A stretch of DNA of 57,788 nucleotides, from positions 1 to 57,788 of the forward strand of contig JAENWT010000017.1 of NCBI GenBank assembly GCA_016650125.1. Direction: 5' to 3'. The stretch comes from Thermoleophilia bacterium. GTDB taxonomy: Bacteria; Actinomycetota; Thermoleophilia; Solirubrobacterales; 70-9. Below, in pieces: positions 42,763-51,558 of the stretch; the stretch's first letter is position 1, and every line of letters begins with the position of its first letter. Both the position numbers and the translations under genes were made by a program. The notes beneath the pieces are model-generated. The model saw only the letters and a list, made by a program, of their open reading frames with translations, did no database searches and had not been told where the DNA came from.

Positions 42763-44223
42763 CTATTTGCGGCCGAGTGCCGCGAACGAGCCGGTCTCGA
42801 CCGCGAAGCGGGCGGCACCGGAGCGTTTCGCTTCCTGGACGACGGCTTCGGCCACGCGGGGGGCGACATCGCGGTCGAACACCGACGGGATGATGTAGTC
42901 CTCGGAGAGATCGTCGTCACTGACCACGTCGGCGATTCCGCGGGCGGCGGCGAGTTTCATCTCTTCGGTGATCTGCGGCGCTCCGGCGTCGAGCGCGCCC
43001 CGGAAGATGCCGGGGAAGCAGAGCACGTTGTTGATCTGGTTCGGGTAGTCCGAGCGCCCGGTGGCCATGATGCGCACGTACTTGGCGGCCTCTTCCGGCA
43101 TGACTTCCGGCGTCGGGTTGGCCATGGCGAAGACGATCGCGTCGTCGTTCATCTTGCCGAGCGATTCCGGCTTGATCACGCCGGGGCCGGAGAGCCCGAT
43201 GAAGAGGTCGCAGCCTTCGATCACGTCGTCCGGCGGGCCGAGCACGTGGGTCGGGTTCGAATTCTCGGAGTACCAGCGCTTGATGTCGGTCATCTCGCCG
43301 GATTCATAATCGGCCCTGGTCGTCGAAAGCGCGCCGTTGCGGTCGCACCCGATCACGTCTTTAAGGCCGGCTGCCAGCATCATCTTGGTCACCGCGACGC
43401 CGGCGGCACCGAGGCCGACCATCAGGCAGCGCATCTCCTCGATCGGCTTGCCGATGATCCGGGCCGCGTTGAAGAGAGCGGCCATCGAGACGACGGCGGT
43501 CCCATGCTGGTCGTCGTGGAAGACCGGGATGTCGATCAGGTCCTTGAGGCGTTCCTCGATCTCGAAACAGCGCGGCGCCGAGATGTCCTCAAGGTTGATG
43601 CCGCCGAAGGTCGGGGCCATCAGCTCGACCGCGCGCACGATCTCGTCGGTATCGGTGGTGCTGAGACAGATCGGGAATGCATCGACGTCGGCGAATTCCT
43701 TGAAAAGCATGCATTTGCCCTCCATGACCGGCATCGCGGCCTCGGGCCCGATGTCTCCAAGGCCGAGCACGGCGGTGCCGTCAGAGACGACCGCGACCGT
43801 GTTCTTCTTGATCGTGTACTCGAAGGCGAGGCTGCGGTCTTCGTGGATCGCCGAGCAGACCCGGGCCACACCTGGGGTGTAGGCCATCGAAAGGTCGTCG
43901 CGGGTCTTCAGCGGGTACTTGTTCTCGACCGAGATCTTTCCGCCGCGGTGCATCTGCATGGTGCGGTCGGTGTATTCGACCACCCTTGAGCCGCGGACCG
44001 AGCCGATGCTTCGAAGGATGCGCTCCCAGTGCTCCTGGTCGATCGCGTCGACCGTGAACTCGCGGACACGCTTGCCATCGCCACCGGCGCCGGGGACAAG
44101 GTCAACTCCTACGAGTTGGCCACCGGCACCCGCGATGGCGGCGGTCAGTTTGCCGAGCGGCTCCTGACGGGCATCGAGTTCGACGCGGACTGTGACGCTG
44201 TATTGGGCACTGGCGGGAGGCAT
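42763..44223 (-). CDS. NAD(P)-dependent malic enzyme with N-terminal ACT domain
   Basis: The 486-residue protein has an ACT-like regulatory domain (residues 1-90, YSVTVRVELDARQEPLGKLTAAI) and then a compact bacterial malic enzyme: GKISVENKYPL, the catalytic-region AYTPGVA, NTVAVVSDGTAVLGLGDIGPEA, INLEDI, DDQHGTA, and a Rossmann motif VGLGAAGVAVTKMML. It decarboxylates malate to pyruvate with NAD(P) reduction. The ACT domain suggests allosteric control by a small ligand. A TATGAT box ends 6 nt before the ATG, although the hydrolase gene lies just upstream on the same strand. Confidence 0.93.
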   Translation of the reverse strand: MPPASAQYSVTVRVELDARQEPLGKLTAAIAGAGGQLVGVDLVPGAGGDGKRVREFTVDAIDQEHWERILRSIGSVRGSRVVEYTDRTMQMHRGGKISVENKYPLKTRDDLSMAYTPGVARVCSAIHEDRSLAFEYTIKKNTVAVVSDGTAVLGLGDIGPEAAMPVMEGKCMLFKEFADVDAFPICLSTTDTDEIVRAVELMAPTFGGINLEDISAPRCFEIEERLKDLIDIPVFHDDQHGTAVVSMAALFNAARIIGKPIEEMRCLMVGLGAAGVAVTKMMLAAGLKDVIGCDRNGALSTTRADYESGEMTDIKRWYSENSNPTHVLGPPDDVIEGCDLFIGLSGPGVIKPESLGKMNDDAIVFAMANPTPEVMPEEAAKYVRIMATGRSDYPNQINNVLCFPGIFRGALDAGAPQITEEMKLAAARGIADVVSDDDLSEDYIIPSVFDRDVAPRVAEAVVQEAKRSGAARFAVETGSFAALGRK

Positions 44224-44229
44224 CGACCC

Positions 44230-44235
44230 ATCATA
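44230..44235 (-). promoter_or_regulatory. -10 box TATGAT before malic enzyme
   Basis: On the minus strand TATGAT (44235-44230) ends 6 nt before the ATG at 44223, within the 24-bp gap after the hydrolase gene. This places an internal leaderless promoter ahead of the malic enzyme. Confidence 0.5.
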
Positions 44236-44247
44236 TGTAGAAGGCGA

Positions 44248-45663
44248 TTAACGCTTCCGGTTGCCGCGTGTCGCGAAGGCCTTCTTGAGGAAGGGAGTGA
44301 CTGTCTCAATGAAGACATTTTTTCTCGGACTTGTCATCAGCGGATCCAGGTGGCTCATCTGCGGGTCGGCGTTGATCAGCACGGTCTGGCCCTTCGGCGT
44401 CTTCGTGCGCTTGATCCAGTTGCGTGCGCCCTTGAGCACATCGCCGTCGGTGTCGTCGGTCTGGACGACGTAGAACGGCAGGTTCACCTTGCCGGTGTGC
44501 TTCAGGCGCAGGCCGAGGTATTTGGCGACCGCGTTCTGCTTCATCTGGTCGGCGCCGTTGGCGTCGATCGTGATCCGGGTCGGGAAGAACCAGTCGACCG
44601 CGTTCACCGGCTGCTGGGAGAAGGTGTCGGCCAGGGTCTTGATCGAGGTGATGCCACCGTCGACCCAGTCGGCGGGGGCAGGGCTTTCCGGGGCGAGGTG
44701 ACCGGCGTTCACGTGCAGCGAGCTGAGCTCGGGAGGGGAGGTGTCGCGGTCGAAGTCGTAGCCGAACAGGGCCTGATTGGTGGCCGGATATGGCGGCTTG
44801 AGATTCGGCGGCAGCAGCGGGTAGCCCTGGAGCTCGGTTGCCGGCGCGGTCGGTGCGACCTGGGCGAAGAGTCCTCCGACCCCGGCAAACAGGCCGGCCG
44901 TTTCGGGAGGCAGGTCGCCGATCAGACGCGAGAAGGGACCCTTTTCGTCCATCAGGGCCATCGCCTCCTGGGCCTGCGGCAGGTTGTACGGGTCGAAGCT
45001 GCCGAGCAGGCCGCCATCGATCAATACGAGTCCGTCGAGATCCTTGAATCCGGGACGTCCGTTGAAGTCCCAGGCGGCGTAGGAGATCGCCAGCGAGGCG
45101 CCGACCGAATGACCGCCGAGGGCGACACGTTTCCCGGATTTCCGGGCGCGGTTGACCACGGCGCGGGTGTCGTTCAGAACGGTCTTCATGCCCCAGTTCT
45201 GGGCGTAGCCCATCTCTACGGTGTTTACGAACGAATACGCCGGAGAACCGCCTGCGAGGCTGTTGACAAGGTAGTAGTTGAAGACTTCCCGTGGTGTGGC
45301 TTCACCCTTGATTCCCTTTTCGAGCATCGAGGTGTCCTCGAGTGCCTGCTCGCGACGGTCCAGCGCCCACACCTGGAGGTTTTTGTCCTTCTTGACCAGG
45401 GTCTTGGCCGCGAGGGTGAAGTCACCGGCCCCGCCGAAGGTGCCGGGCATCAGGATCAGCACGTTCTTTGCCTTGGCGGCACCGTAGGCGTTGACGAAGG
45501 CCCGGTCGTACTTGGCGGGACCCTCGACGTGCGGAGTCTTGACGGTGAACGAGCGCACCCCGGCATCGGCCCCCGAAGCGGTTGCCGCGGTGAAGCCGGC
45601 TCCCGCGACGCAGATGATCGCCGTGGCCAGCGCTTTCAGACTCGATCCTCCCCGGATGTGCAT
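44248..45663 (-). CDS. Secreted alpha/beta hydrolase
   Basis: The 471-residue protein begins at ATG 45663 with a signal peptide (SLKALATAIICVAGAGFTAATASGADAG). The alpha/beta hydrolase fold shows an oxyanion region LILMPGTFGGAGDF, the nucleophile elbow GGHSVGASLAIS, and a late His in the C-terminal MSHLDP. WALDRREQALED follows the second strand. Substrate is unknown; secreted lipases and esterases share this layout. The frame extends upstream across the polA start but without a signal peptide there. It lies 85 bp from divergent polA and 24 bp ahead of malic enzyme. Confidence 0.85.
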   Translation of the reverse strand: MHIRGGSSLKALATAIICVAGAGFTAATASGADAGVRSFTVKTPHVEGPAKYDRAFVNAYGAAKAKNVLILMPGTFGGAGDFTLAAKTLVKKDKNLQVWALDRREQALEDTSMLEKGIKGEATPREVFNYYLVNSLAGGSPAYSFVNTVEMGYAQNWGMKTVLNDTRAVVNRARKSGKRVALGGHSVGASLAISYAAWDFNGRPGFKDLDGLVLIDGGLLGSFDPYNLPQAQEAMALMDEKGPFSRLIGDLPPETAGLFAGVGGLFAQVAPTAPATELQGYPLLPPNLKPPYPATNQALFGYDFDRDTSPPELSSLHVNAGHLAPESPAPADWVDGGITSIKTLADTFSQQPVNAVDWFFPTRITIDANGADQMKQNAVAKYLGLRLKHTGKVNLPFYVVQTDDTDGDVLKGARNWIKRTKTPKGQTVLINADPQMSHLDPLMTSPRKNVFIETVTPFLKKAFATRGNRKR

Positions 45664-45670
45664 GGAACGC

Positions 45671-45676
45671 AGCCTA
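45671..45676 (-). promoter_or_regulatory. -10 box TAGGCT before the hydrolase
   Basis: On the minus strand TAGGCT (45676-45671) ends 7 nt before the ATG at 45663. This supports that start over the longer open frame. Confidence 0.45.
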
Positions 45677-45735
45677 GTGAACGAGGCTCCCCGGAAGCAA
45701 GGACTGCTGGCGCCGGGGCGGTGGCGGAGCGCGCG

Positions 45736-45741
45736 TATGAT
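45736..45741 (+). promoter_or_regulatory. -10 box TATGAT before polA
   Basis: TATGAT ends 6 nt before the polA GTG at 45748, predicting a leaderless polA transcript. Confidence 0.5.
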
Positions 45742-45747
45742 CAGGCG

Positions 45748-47043
45748 GTGAGCGATACCCCCGAGAGTCCCGAACTCTTCCTGATCGACGGCAACAGCAT
45801 GGCCTACCGGGCCTTCTTCGCCCTCCCCGATTCGATGGCTACCGCGGACGGCAGGCCGACCAACGCGATCTTCGGCCTGACCTCGATGATGGTCAAGCTG
45901 ATCAGTGACTACCGGCCCCGGCAGGTCGTGGTCGCATGGGACGCGGGCATGTCGGGACGCGAGGTCGTCTACCCCGAGTACAAGGCCCAGCGCCCGCCCA
46001 AGCCGGACCTGTTGCGCCAGCAGTGGCCGCACCTGGTCGAGATGGTTGACGCCTTCGGCTTCACCAACGTCAAGGTCGACGGCTACGAGGCCGATGACGT
46101 GATCGCTTCGCTCACTGCCGAAGCGACCCGTCGCGATATTCCCGTGGTCGTGGTCACCGGTGACCGCGACGCGTACCAACTGGTCTCCGACACGGTCCAT
46201 GTGATGAGCACCTCGCGCGGGGTGACCGACATCAAAATGTACGACCGGGAGGCGGTCAAGGAGCGTTACGGGGTCTACCCCGAGCTGGTCACCGACCTGA
46301 TGGGCCTGCGTGGCGACACCTCGGACAACATCCCGGGTGTGCCCGGCATCGGTGAGAAGACCGCAGCGGCTTTGCTCGACCAGTTCGGCTCGCTCGAGGA
46401 GATCCTCGCCAACGTCGACCAGGTCTCCGGCAAGAAGCGCAAGGAGAACCTGACTGAATTCGCCGATGACGCCCGAATCTCCAAGGTCCTCGCCACGATG
46501 AACTACGAAATCGAGACCGGGATCGACCTCGACGAGCTGATGGCGCAGTCGCCGGATCGCGAGGGCCTGCGGTCATTCATGACCGAGTATGAGTTGAAGG
46601 CGGCGCTCTCGCGGCTGGAAGAGGCTCTCGGCGAGGACGAGGCGATCCCCGGGGTCTCCGAAGACGCGCCCGAGCCGACCGAGGTCGAGCTGGCCGAAGG
46701 GACCGTCGCGGATCTCGCTGACGGGCCGATCGCGGTCGAGATGTACGGCGGCTGGGCGGCGACCGACGGCGAGAAAGTCGTCGGCGGCGACGACGGGCTG
46801 ATGGAGTTTGTCGAGGCGATCAGCGGGCGCCCGCTGATCGCACACGACCTGAAGGCGATCGCCGGCGGCCGTACCGGCCTGATCGCGGCGCTCGAGTCGA
46901 CCGCGAAGGGTCCGGTCATCCACCACGACACGATGGTCGCGGCCTACCTGCTCGAGCGACCCGCCGGAGCTACGCGCTCGACGACCTCGCGGTCGCGGCG
47001 GGGCTTGCGCCTTCCGGACTCGACGACGAGGACGGCCAGATGA
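45748..47043 (+). CDS. polA: DNA polymerase I, 5' part: 5'-nuclease and degenerate exonuclease region (frameshifted)
   Basis: This 431-residue frame starts at GTG and encodes the 5'-3' nuclease: LFLIDGNSMAYRAFFAL, VVAWDAGMSGREVVYPEYKAQR, GYEADDVIASL, VVTGDRDAYQLV and the helix-hairpin-helix DLMGLRGDTSDNIPGVPGIGEKTAAALL. The following 3'-5' exonuclease-like region lacks the DxE motif (IAVEMYGGW), so proofreading is unlikely, as in other actinobacterial and Taq-type enzymes. At about 46960-46970 the reading frame breaks: homology moves to the +2 frame (SYALDDLAVAAGL) and this frame ends 26 codons later at TGA 47041. One missing C would restore it. Confidence 0.9.
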   Translation: MSDTPESPELFLIDGNSMAYRAFFALPDSMATADGRPTNAIFGLTSMMVKLISDYRPRQVVVAWDAGMSGREVVYPEYKAQRPPKPDLLRQQWPHLVEMVDAFGFTNVKVDGYEADDVIASLTAEATRRDIPVVVVTGDRDAYQLVSDTVHVMSTSRGVTDIKMYDREAVKERYGVYPELVTDLMGLRGDTSDNIPGVPGIGEKTAAALLDQFGSLEEILANVDQVSGKKRKENLTEFADDARISKVLATMNYEIETGIDLDELMAQSPDREGLRSFMTEYELKAALSRLEEALGEDEAIPGVSEDAPEPTEVELAEGTVADLADGPIAVEMYGGWAATDGEKVVGGDDGLMEFVEAISGRPLIAHDLKAIAGGRTGLIAALESTAKGPVIHHDTMVAAYLLERPAGATRSTTSRSRRGLRLPDSTTRTAR

Positions 47044-48362
47044 CCCTGGTCACCGAGGATGACGGCTCGATCGCGCCGGAGATCACGGCCACCGTCTGGA
47101 ACCTCGCCCAGATCCAGAAGCCGCGCCTGGTGGAAGCCGGCCTGGTGCCGCTGTTCGAGGAGATCGAGCAGCCGCTGATCCGGGTGCTGGCGGCGATGGA
47201 GCGGATCGGGGTGAAGCTCGACACGGGCAAGGTCGCCGACATGAGCTCCGGCATGTCCGAACGCATCGCCGAACTTGAAAACGAGATCCACGGTCACGCC
47301 GGACGCGAGTTCACGATCGGCTCGCCGCAGCAGGTCGGCCAGGTCCTGTTCGAAGAGCTCGGCCTGAGCCGCAAGCGCCGCGGTAAGACCGGCTTCTCGA
47401 CTGACGCCCGGGTCTTGGCCCAGATCCGCGAGGAGCACGAGATCGTCGAGCTCATCGAGCAGTGGCGCGAGCTGACCAAGCTCAAGAACACCTACCTCGA
47501 CCCACTCCCCGAGGCGATCGACCCCGACACCGGCAGGGTCCACACGACTTTTCTCCAGACTTCCGCGCCGACCGGCCGCATTTCGAGCATCCAGCCGAAC
47601 CTCCAGAGCATCCCGATCCGCAGTGAGGTCGGCCGGCCGCTGCGCGGCTGCTTCGTGGCCGAGCCGGGCAACCTCCTCGTCTCCGCCGACTACAGCCAGG
47701 TCGAGCTGCGGGTCCTGGCGCACATCGCCGACGAGCAGGTGCTGAAGAAGTTCTTCCTCGAAGGAGAGGACGTTCACTCGGCGACCGCGGCGCAGGTCTT
47801 CGGCATCGACCCCGACGATGTCGACGAGGCCCAGCGCTCGAAGGCGAAGATGGTCAACTTCGGCATCGTCTACGGCCTGACCGGCTTCGGTCTGGCCGAC
47901 CGGCTGAACATCCCGCGGTCCGAGGGCGACGAGTTCGTCAAGCGGTACCTTGAGCGCTTCCCCGCGGTCAGCGCCTTCCGCGAGCAGGTGGTCGAAGCGG
48001 CGACCGAGACCGGCTACGTCTCGACCCTGTTCGGCCGCCGCCGTCCGGTGCCCGAATTGAATTCGAGCCAGGCGAACACACGCAAGCAGGGCGAGCGCCT
48101 GGCGATCAACACCGTGATCCAGGGCACCGCGGCCGACATCATCAAGGTGGCGATGATCCGCAGCCAGGTCGCCCTGGCCGAAGCCGGCCTCAGCTCCCGG
48201 CTGGTGCTCCAGATCCACGACGAACTGCTCTTCGAAGGGCCGAAGGACGAAGCCGAACGGGTGATCGACCTGGCCCGCCGCGAGATGACCGCTGCCTTCG
48301 ACCTGGAGCCGCCGCTCGAGGTCGAGGCCGGCGCCGGGCCGGACTGGCTTTCGGCGAAGTGA
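47040..48362 (+). CDS. polA: DNA polymerase I, 3' part: polymerase domain
   Basis: The 440-residue frame starts at ATG 47040, overlapping the TGA of the 5' part as ATGA. It encodes a complete family A polymerase domain: thumb (VKLDTGKVADMS), TGRISSIQPNLQSIPIR, motif A SADYSQVELRVLAHI, O-helix RSKAKMVNFGIVYGLTGFG, and motif C LQIHDELLFE. In frame upstream of the ATG, homologous sequence continues to the shift at about 46970, so the intact ancestor was one protein of about 870 residues. If translated as is, this piece would resemble a Klentaq/Stoffel-like fragment. Confidence 0.9.
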   Translation: MTLVTEDDGSIAPEITATVWNLAQIQKPRLVEAGLVPLFEEIEQPLIRVLAAMERIGVKLDTGKVADMSSGMSERIAELENEIHGHAGREFTIGSPQQVGQVLFEELGLSRKRRGKTGFSTDARVLAQIREEHEIVELIEQWRELTKLKNTYLDPLPEAIDPDTGRVHTTFLQTSAPTGRISSIQPNLQSIPIRSEVGRPLRGCFVAEPGNLLVSADYSQVELRVLAHIADEQVLKKFFLEGEDVHSATAAQVFGIDPDDVDEAQRSKAKMVNFGIVYGLTGFGLADRLNIPRSEGDEFVKRYLERFPAVSAFREQVVEAATETGYVSTLFGRRRPVPELNSSQANTRKQGERLAINTVIQGTAADIIKVAMIRSQVALAEAGLSSRLVLQIHDELLFEGPKDEAERVIDLARREMTAAFDLEPPLEVEAGAGPDWLSAK

Positions 48363-48363
48363 G

Positions 48364-48697
48364 CCGCAGCTCGCCGGTGCGGCGGCGGCGACGACGATCG
48401 CCGGCCAGCTCACCTGTTCACTGTTCGTCGATGACTTCGGCTGGGTCGGAGTGGACACGATTGCGATCTCGGGCCTGCGCATCCTCGGCGCGGTGCTGTT
48501 GCTCGCGGGAACCGCTGAATGCGGTCGAGTCGATCGGCGATTCCGGTCTCACTTCGGCCCTGGTCACCGGCCAGCTGCTTTCTTCGGTCGCGCTCGACCG
48601 CTTCGGTGCTTTCGGCCTGGAGAAGCGCGACGTCACCGTGGCCAGGCTGGCCGGCGTCGCCCTGCTGATCGCCGGCACCTTCCTCACCGTTTCCTGA
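48364..48697 (+). pseudogene. Remnant of a YdcZ/DUF606-like small multidrug-type transporter
   Basis: Two stretches in different frames resemble the same repeat. In frame from 48367: AGQLTCSLFVDDFGWVGVD then LRILGAVLLLAGT. From about 48512 in another frame: TGQLLSSVALDRFGAFGLEKRD, ARLAGVALLIAGTFLTVS and a stop. YdcZ-like proteins consist of two such halves, each ending G-Q-L...FG...R-x-x-G-x-x-L-L-x-A-G. Here only the ends of both halves remain, joined by an internal deletion and frameshift, with no N-terminus or start. It abuts the polA stop. I am fairly confident it is a remnant, less so of the family. Confidence 0.55.
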
Positions 48698-48698
48698 T

Positions 48699-50015
48699 CT
48701 AAGTGACAGGTTTCTGATCGGTTTCGGTGATCTGTTTCGCTTCCGGCGGGATCTCGATCGGCTTGTTCCCATCGCGTGCATTCACGCCTTCGTCGGCGGC
48801 GTTCTTCTGGCGGCGGGAGAGGTAGATGAAGGGCAGGGCCAGGCTCGAGATCGCGGCACCGAAGAGGTACGAAGTGCCGTACCCCCAGACGTCGGCCGAG
48901 CGGCCGAGGGCCGGCTGGGTGACTACGCCGCCGGTTGAACCGAGCATCGAATCGAAGGACAGGATCGTCGCGCGCTGCTGCGAAGGGATCATGCCGTTGA
49001 GGTAGGACTGTCGGATCGGCGAGGCCGCCGCGAACAGCAGTCCCCAGATGGCGACCAGGAAGATCACTGCCCAGAAATTGCCGAACAGCCCGATCAACAG
49101 CAGGGTGAAGCTGCTGATCGCCACCGCGAAGACCAGGGCGGAGGTGCGCAGGTGGAAGAGTCCGCGGATCCGGGGCGCGGCGATGCCGCCGACGATCTGG
49201 GCGCCGGCCACGATCGCGGCTGTGATGCCGGCTATTCCATACGCCGTGGGGTCACCGGACAGTTCGAGTAAGTAGGGCTGGAGCGCGTAGAAGGCGTAGA
49301 CACTGACCCCGGCGGTGAACGGGGAAGAGAGCATCAGCCACTTGACCGACGGCACCCGCAGCCCGTAGTCGAGCGAGGCGCTGGTGATCAGCTTCATCTC
49401 GTGGACCGTCCCCGTGCTTTTCTTCGGCGAGAAGCCGACGTCCTTCATCGCGAAGAAGGCAAAGCCGAACATGATCAGCAGCACGGCCGCCCTCATCACG
49501 AACGGGACACCGAGATTGGTCACCTGGGCGACGAAACCGCCGAGCACCGAACCGGTGAGCATGCCGATCCCGGTGACGATCTGGCCGCGCCCGAAGACCG
49601 CTTCGAGACTGCCGGTGAATCCGGTCACGTCGAGGGCGTCGACCAGCCAGGCCTCGACCGCGCCGGAGAAGAAGGTGAATCCGAGCCCGAGCAGGATCGA
49701 CGCCAGGGCCCAGGCCCAGAAGGGTCCTTCGATTTGCCAGAGGACCACGTAGAGCAGGGTGCTCACCATCAGGGTCACGGTCCCGGCGAGGTAGGAGACC
49801 CGCCGGCCGATCGTGTCGGCGACGACGCCGGTCGGGATCTCGAAGACCACCATGCCGGCCGTGAAGAAGGCGTTGGCGGTGAACGCCTCAAAGTTCGAAA
49901 GCCCGGCGTCGAGCAGGAAGATCGTGTTGATGCCCCAGATGAAAGACGCGGCAAGCGTGTTGCCGAGCATCAGGGTCAGGTAAATCCGCTGGATCCTGGA
50001 CGAGTCGGGGGTCAC
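48699..50015 (-). CDS. MFS transporter
   Basis: The 438-residue protein has 12 hydrophobic segments and the MFS loop motif between helices 2 and 3 as GVVADTIGRRVSYLAG. The second half has SPIRQSYLNGMIPSQQRATILSFDSMLGS, a motif common in drug or metabolite exporters. The cytoplasmic C-terminus is charged. It starts at GTG overlapping the preceding gene's stop by 4 bp (GTGA), so it is coupled to the lipocalin-like protein. Substrate is unknown. Confidence 0.88.
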   Translation of the reverse strand: MTPDSSRIQRIYLTLMLGNTLAASFIWGINTIFLLDAGLSNFEAFTANAFFTAGMVVFEIPTGVVADTIGRRVSYLAGTVTLMVSTLLYVVLWQIEGPFWAWALASILLGLGFTFFSGAVEAWLVDALDVTGFTGSLEAVFGRGQIVTGIGMLTGSVLGGFVAQVTNLGVPFVMRAAVLLIMFGFAFFAMKDVGFSPKKSTGTVHEMKLITSASLDYGLRVPSVKWLMLSSPFTAGVSVYAFYALQPYLLELSGDPTAYGIAGITAAIVAGAQIVGGIAAPRIRGLFHLRTSALVFAVAISSFTLLLIGLFGNFWAVIFLVAIWGLLFAAASPIRQSYLNGMIPSQQRATILSFDSMLGSTGGVVTQPALGRSADVWGYGTSYLFGAAISSLALPFIYLSRRQKNAADEGVNARDGNKPIEIPPEAKQITETDQKPVT

Positions 50016-50992
50016 CAGAGATCAGGATAAGGCTCGACCTCGAGCCAGTCCTGCCGGTCAGGCAGCCCCAGCTCGTAGGTGCCACCGTGATCCGTGGTGA
50101 GGCTGCGGGTCGCGCCCGAGCCGTCGGTGAAGCCGACTTCGAGCTCGGCCATGGAGCAGTTGAGAACGTCATGGACGTGGCCGTCGGGGCCGCTGTAGTT
50201 CCAGGCGGCGGTGATCTCCCGCTTCGCCGTCGTCTCGATCACGGCTTCGACACCGCCTTTGCCGGGCAGGACCAGCCGCGCCCGTCCGGGCTCCGGATCG
50301 GCACTGATTCCACGGCGGAACATTCCGCCGAGCCGGTGGCGCTCGCCGTCGAGCGAGATCGCGCCGTTGGCGACCCACGGGGTGAGCCGGCCGGCGACCT
50401 TCACCCGGCCCATGACCACGTCGATCCAGGCTTCGGGGTCCTCCCGGAAGCCGGCGCCGCTCAGCCAGACCCAGGTCCAGGCGTGCTCGGCGCCCCAGTT
50501 GTGGCCCAGCATTCCCGGCCAGCGATCGAGTTCGTACTGGCGGTCGCCGACCGTTACTTCCCCCGACAGGTGGGCGAACGGCACCGGGCTCTCCGGCTTC
50601 GTCTTCGGCAGCGGTGCGCGATAGAGCCAGGGAGGGGAGAGGTGCTGCAGCGGCGGTGCCGCCTCACTGACCGTCAGGGACCAGCGGGCCTCGCCGCTCG
50701 ACCCCTCGATCCGGTCGGGACCGAAGCTCGAATCCGCGATCCTGATCCAGCCGTCCGCCGGTTCGGAGAGTTGATCGTGGCTCACGGTCAGCTTTTCGGC
50801 GAAGGGCTTTCCGGCCGACTCGTCAAAGAGGGTGAACCACAGCGAAGCCTTCGGCTCCTTGCCTTTCGGCTTCTGGACCGTGTACCTGATCCACACCGCG
50901 ATTCGGTCATCCGGGTGAGCGGCGCGCAGGTAATACGACTCGTACATTCCGGTGCCTTGGCTTGCCGCGGGCCAGCGTGGTCGACTGTCCAT
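50012..50992 (-). CDS. AttH/CrtC-like lipocalin-domain protein
   Basis: The 326-residue protein lacks a signal peptide and is rich in predicted beta strands. The segment GMLGHNWGAEHAWTWVWLSGAGF resembles the conserved His/Trp motif of the CrtC/AttH carotenoid-hydratase-like lipocalin family. Other marks are GEARWSLTVSEAAPPLQHLSPPWLY. Characterised relatives hydrate carotenoids, while many act on unknown lipophilic substrates. It starts at ATG 50992 behind a TAGGGT box and overlaps the MFS gene, which might export its product. Function beyond the fold is not established. Confidence 0.65.
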   Translation of the reverse strand: MDSRPRWPAASQGTGMYESYYLRAAHPDDRIAVWIRYTVQKPKGKEPKASLWFTLFDESAGKPFAEKLTVSHDQLSEPADGWIRIADSSFGPDRIEGSSGEARWSLTVSEAAPPLQHLSPPWLYRAPLPKTKPESPVPFAHLSGEVTVGDRQYELDRWPGMLGHNWGAEHAWTWVWLSGAGFREDPEAWIDVVMGRVKVAGRLTPWVANGAISLDGERHRLGGMFRRGISADPEPGRARLVLPGKGGVEAVIETTAKREITAAWNYSGPDGHVHDVLNCSMAELEVGFTDGSGATRSLTTDHGGTYELGLPDRQDWLEVEPYPDLW

Positions 50993-51000
50993 GGCTCAAG

Positions 51001-51006
51001 ACCCTA
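51001..51006 (-). promoter_or_regulatory. -10 box TAGGGT before the lipocalin-like gene
   Basis: On the minus strand TAGGGT (51006-51001) ends 8 nt before the ATG at 50992. It faces away from the META gene promoter. Confidence 0.35.
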
Positions 51007-51033
51007 TCCGCAGTCGTCTCCGTAAACCGGGGC

Positions 51034-51039
51034 TAGACT
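51034..51039 (+). promoter_or_regulatory. -10 box TAGACT before the META lipoprotein
   Basis: TAGACT ends 6 nt before the ATG at 51046. Confidence 0.45.
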
Positions 51040-51045
51040 CGGCTC

Positions 51046-51528
51046 ATGCGCATGCGGATACTGCCACTCTTGCTCGTCGTCGGTCTTTTTGCCGGGTGTG
51101 GGGGCGGTGACGACGATTCGGATTCGTCGTCAGCGAAAGCGCAGCCGCTGGTCGGCACGACCTGGGAGCTCCAGGAGATCACCGGCACCGCCGGGAAAGT
51201 GACGAAACCGGCGAGCGGTGAGCCGCCCACGCTCACCTTCAGGCCAGGAAAGAAAGTTGCCATCTTCACCGGCTGCAACAGCGGCAGCGGATCGGCGGTG
51301 ATCCAGGGACCGGACCAGGGCGCGGAGGTCGAGTTCGGTCGGATCGCCCTGACCCTTAAGGCCTGTCTGGATCCGACCACGGCGAAAGTCGAGGATCTGA
51401 TGGTCAAGGCCTTTGCCCAGATGGACGTCATCGAAGTGCCGAAAGACGGTTCCGGTATGACGCTCGCGACTTCGGGTCCGGTCGAAAAGGGCGGCACCCC
51501 GCTCGAGTTCCGTTTCCAATCTCAGTAG
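51046..51528 (+). CDS. META-domain lipoprotein (HslJ-like)
   Basis: The 160-residue protein has a lipoprotein signal peptide ending LFAGC (Cys18) and an Asp/Ser linker. The META domain shows LVGTTWELQEI, LTFRPGKKVAIFTGCNSGSGSA and the second Cys in LTLKACLDP. HslJ in E. coli is linked to heat and novobiocin resistance, but the biochemical role of META domains is unclear. It lies alone between the lipocalin-like gene and mmsA. Confidence 0.88.
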   Translation: MRMRILPLLLVVGLFAGCGGGDDDSDSSSAKAQPLVGTTWELQEITGTAGKVTKPASGEPPTLTFRPGKKVAIFTGCNSGSGSAVIQGPDQGAEVEFGRIALTLKACLDPTTAKVEDLMVKAFAQMDVIEVPKDGSGMTLATSGPVEKGGTPLEFRFQSQ

Positions 51529-51558
51529 GCCTTCTGTTTGACACAAGGTGTTGCCTGC

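Noticed and set aside
44029-45747. Extension of the polA frame upstream of 45748
   Set aside because: The frame is open back to 44029, but that stretch is antisense to malic enzyme and the hydrolase; the TATGAT box and family N-terminus place the start at GTG 45748.
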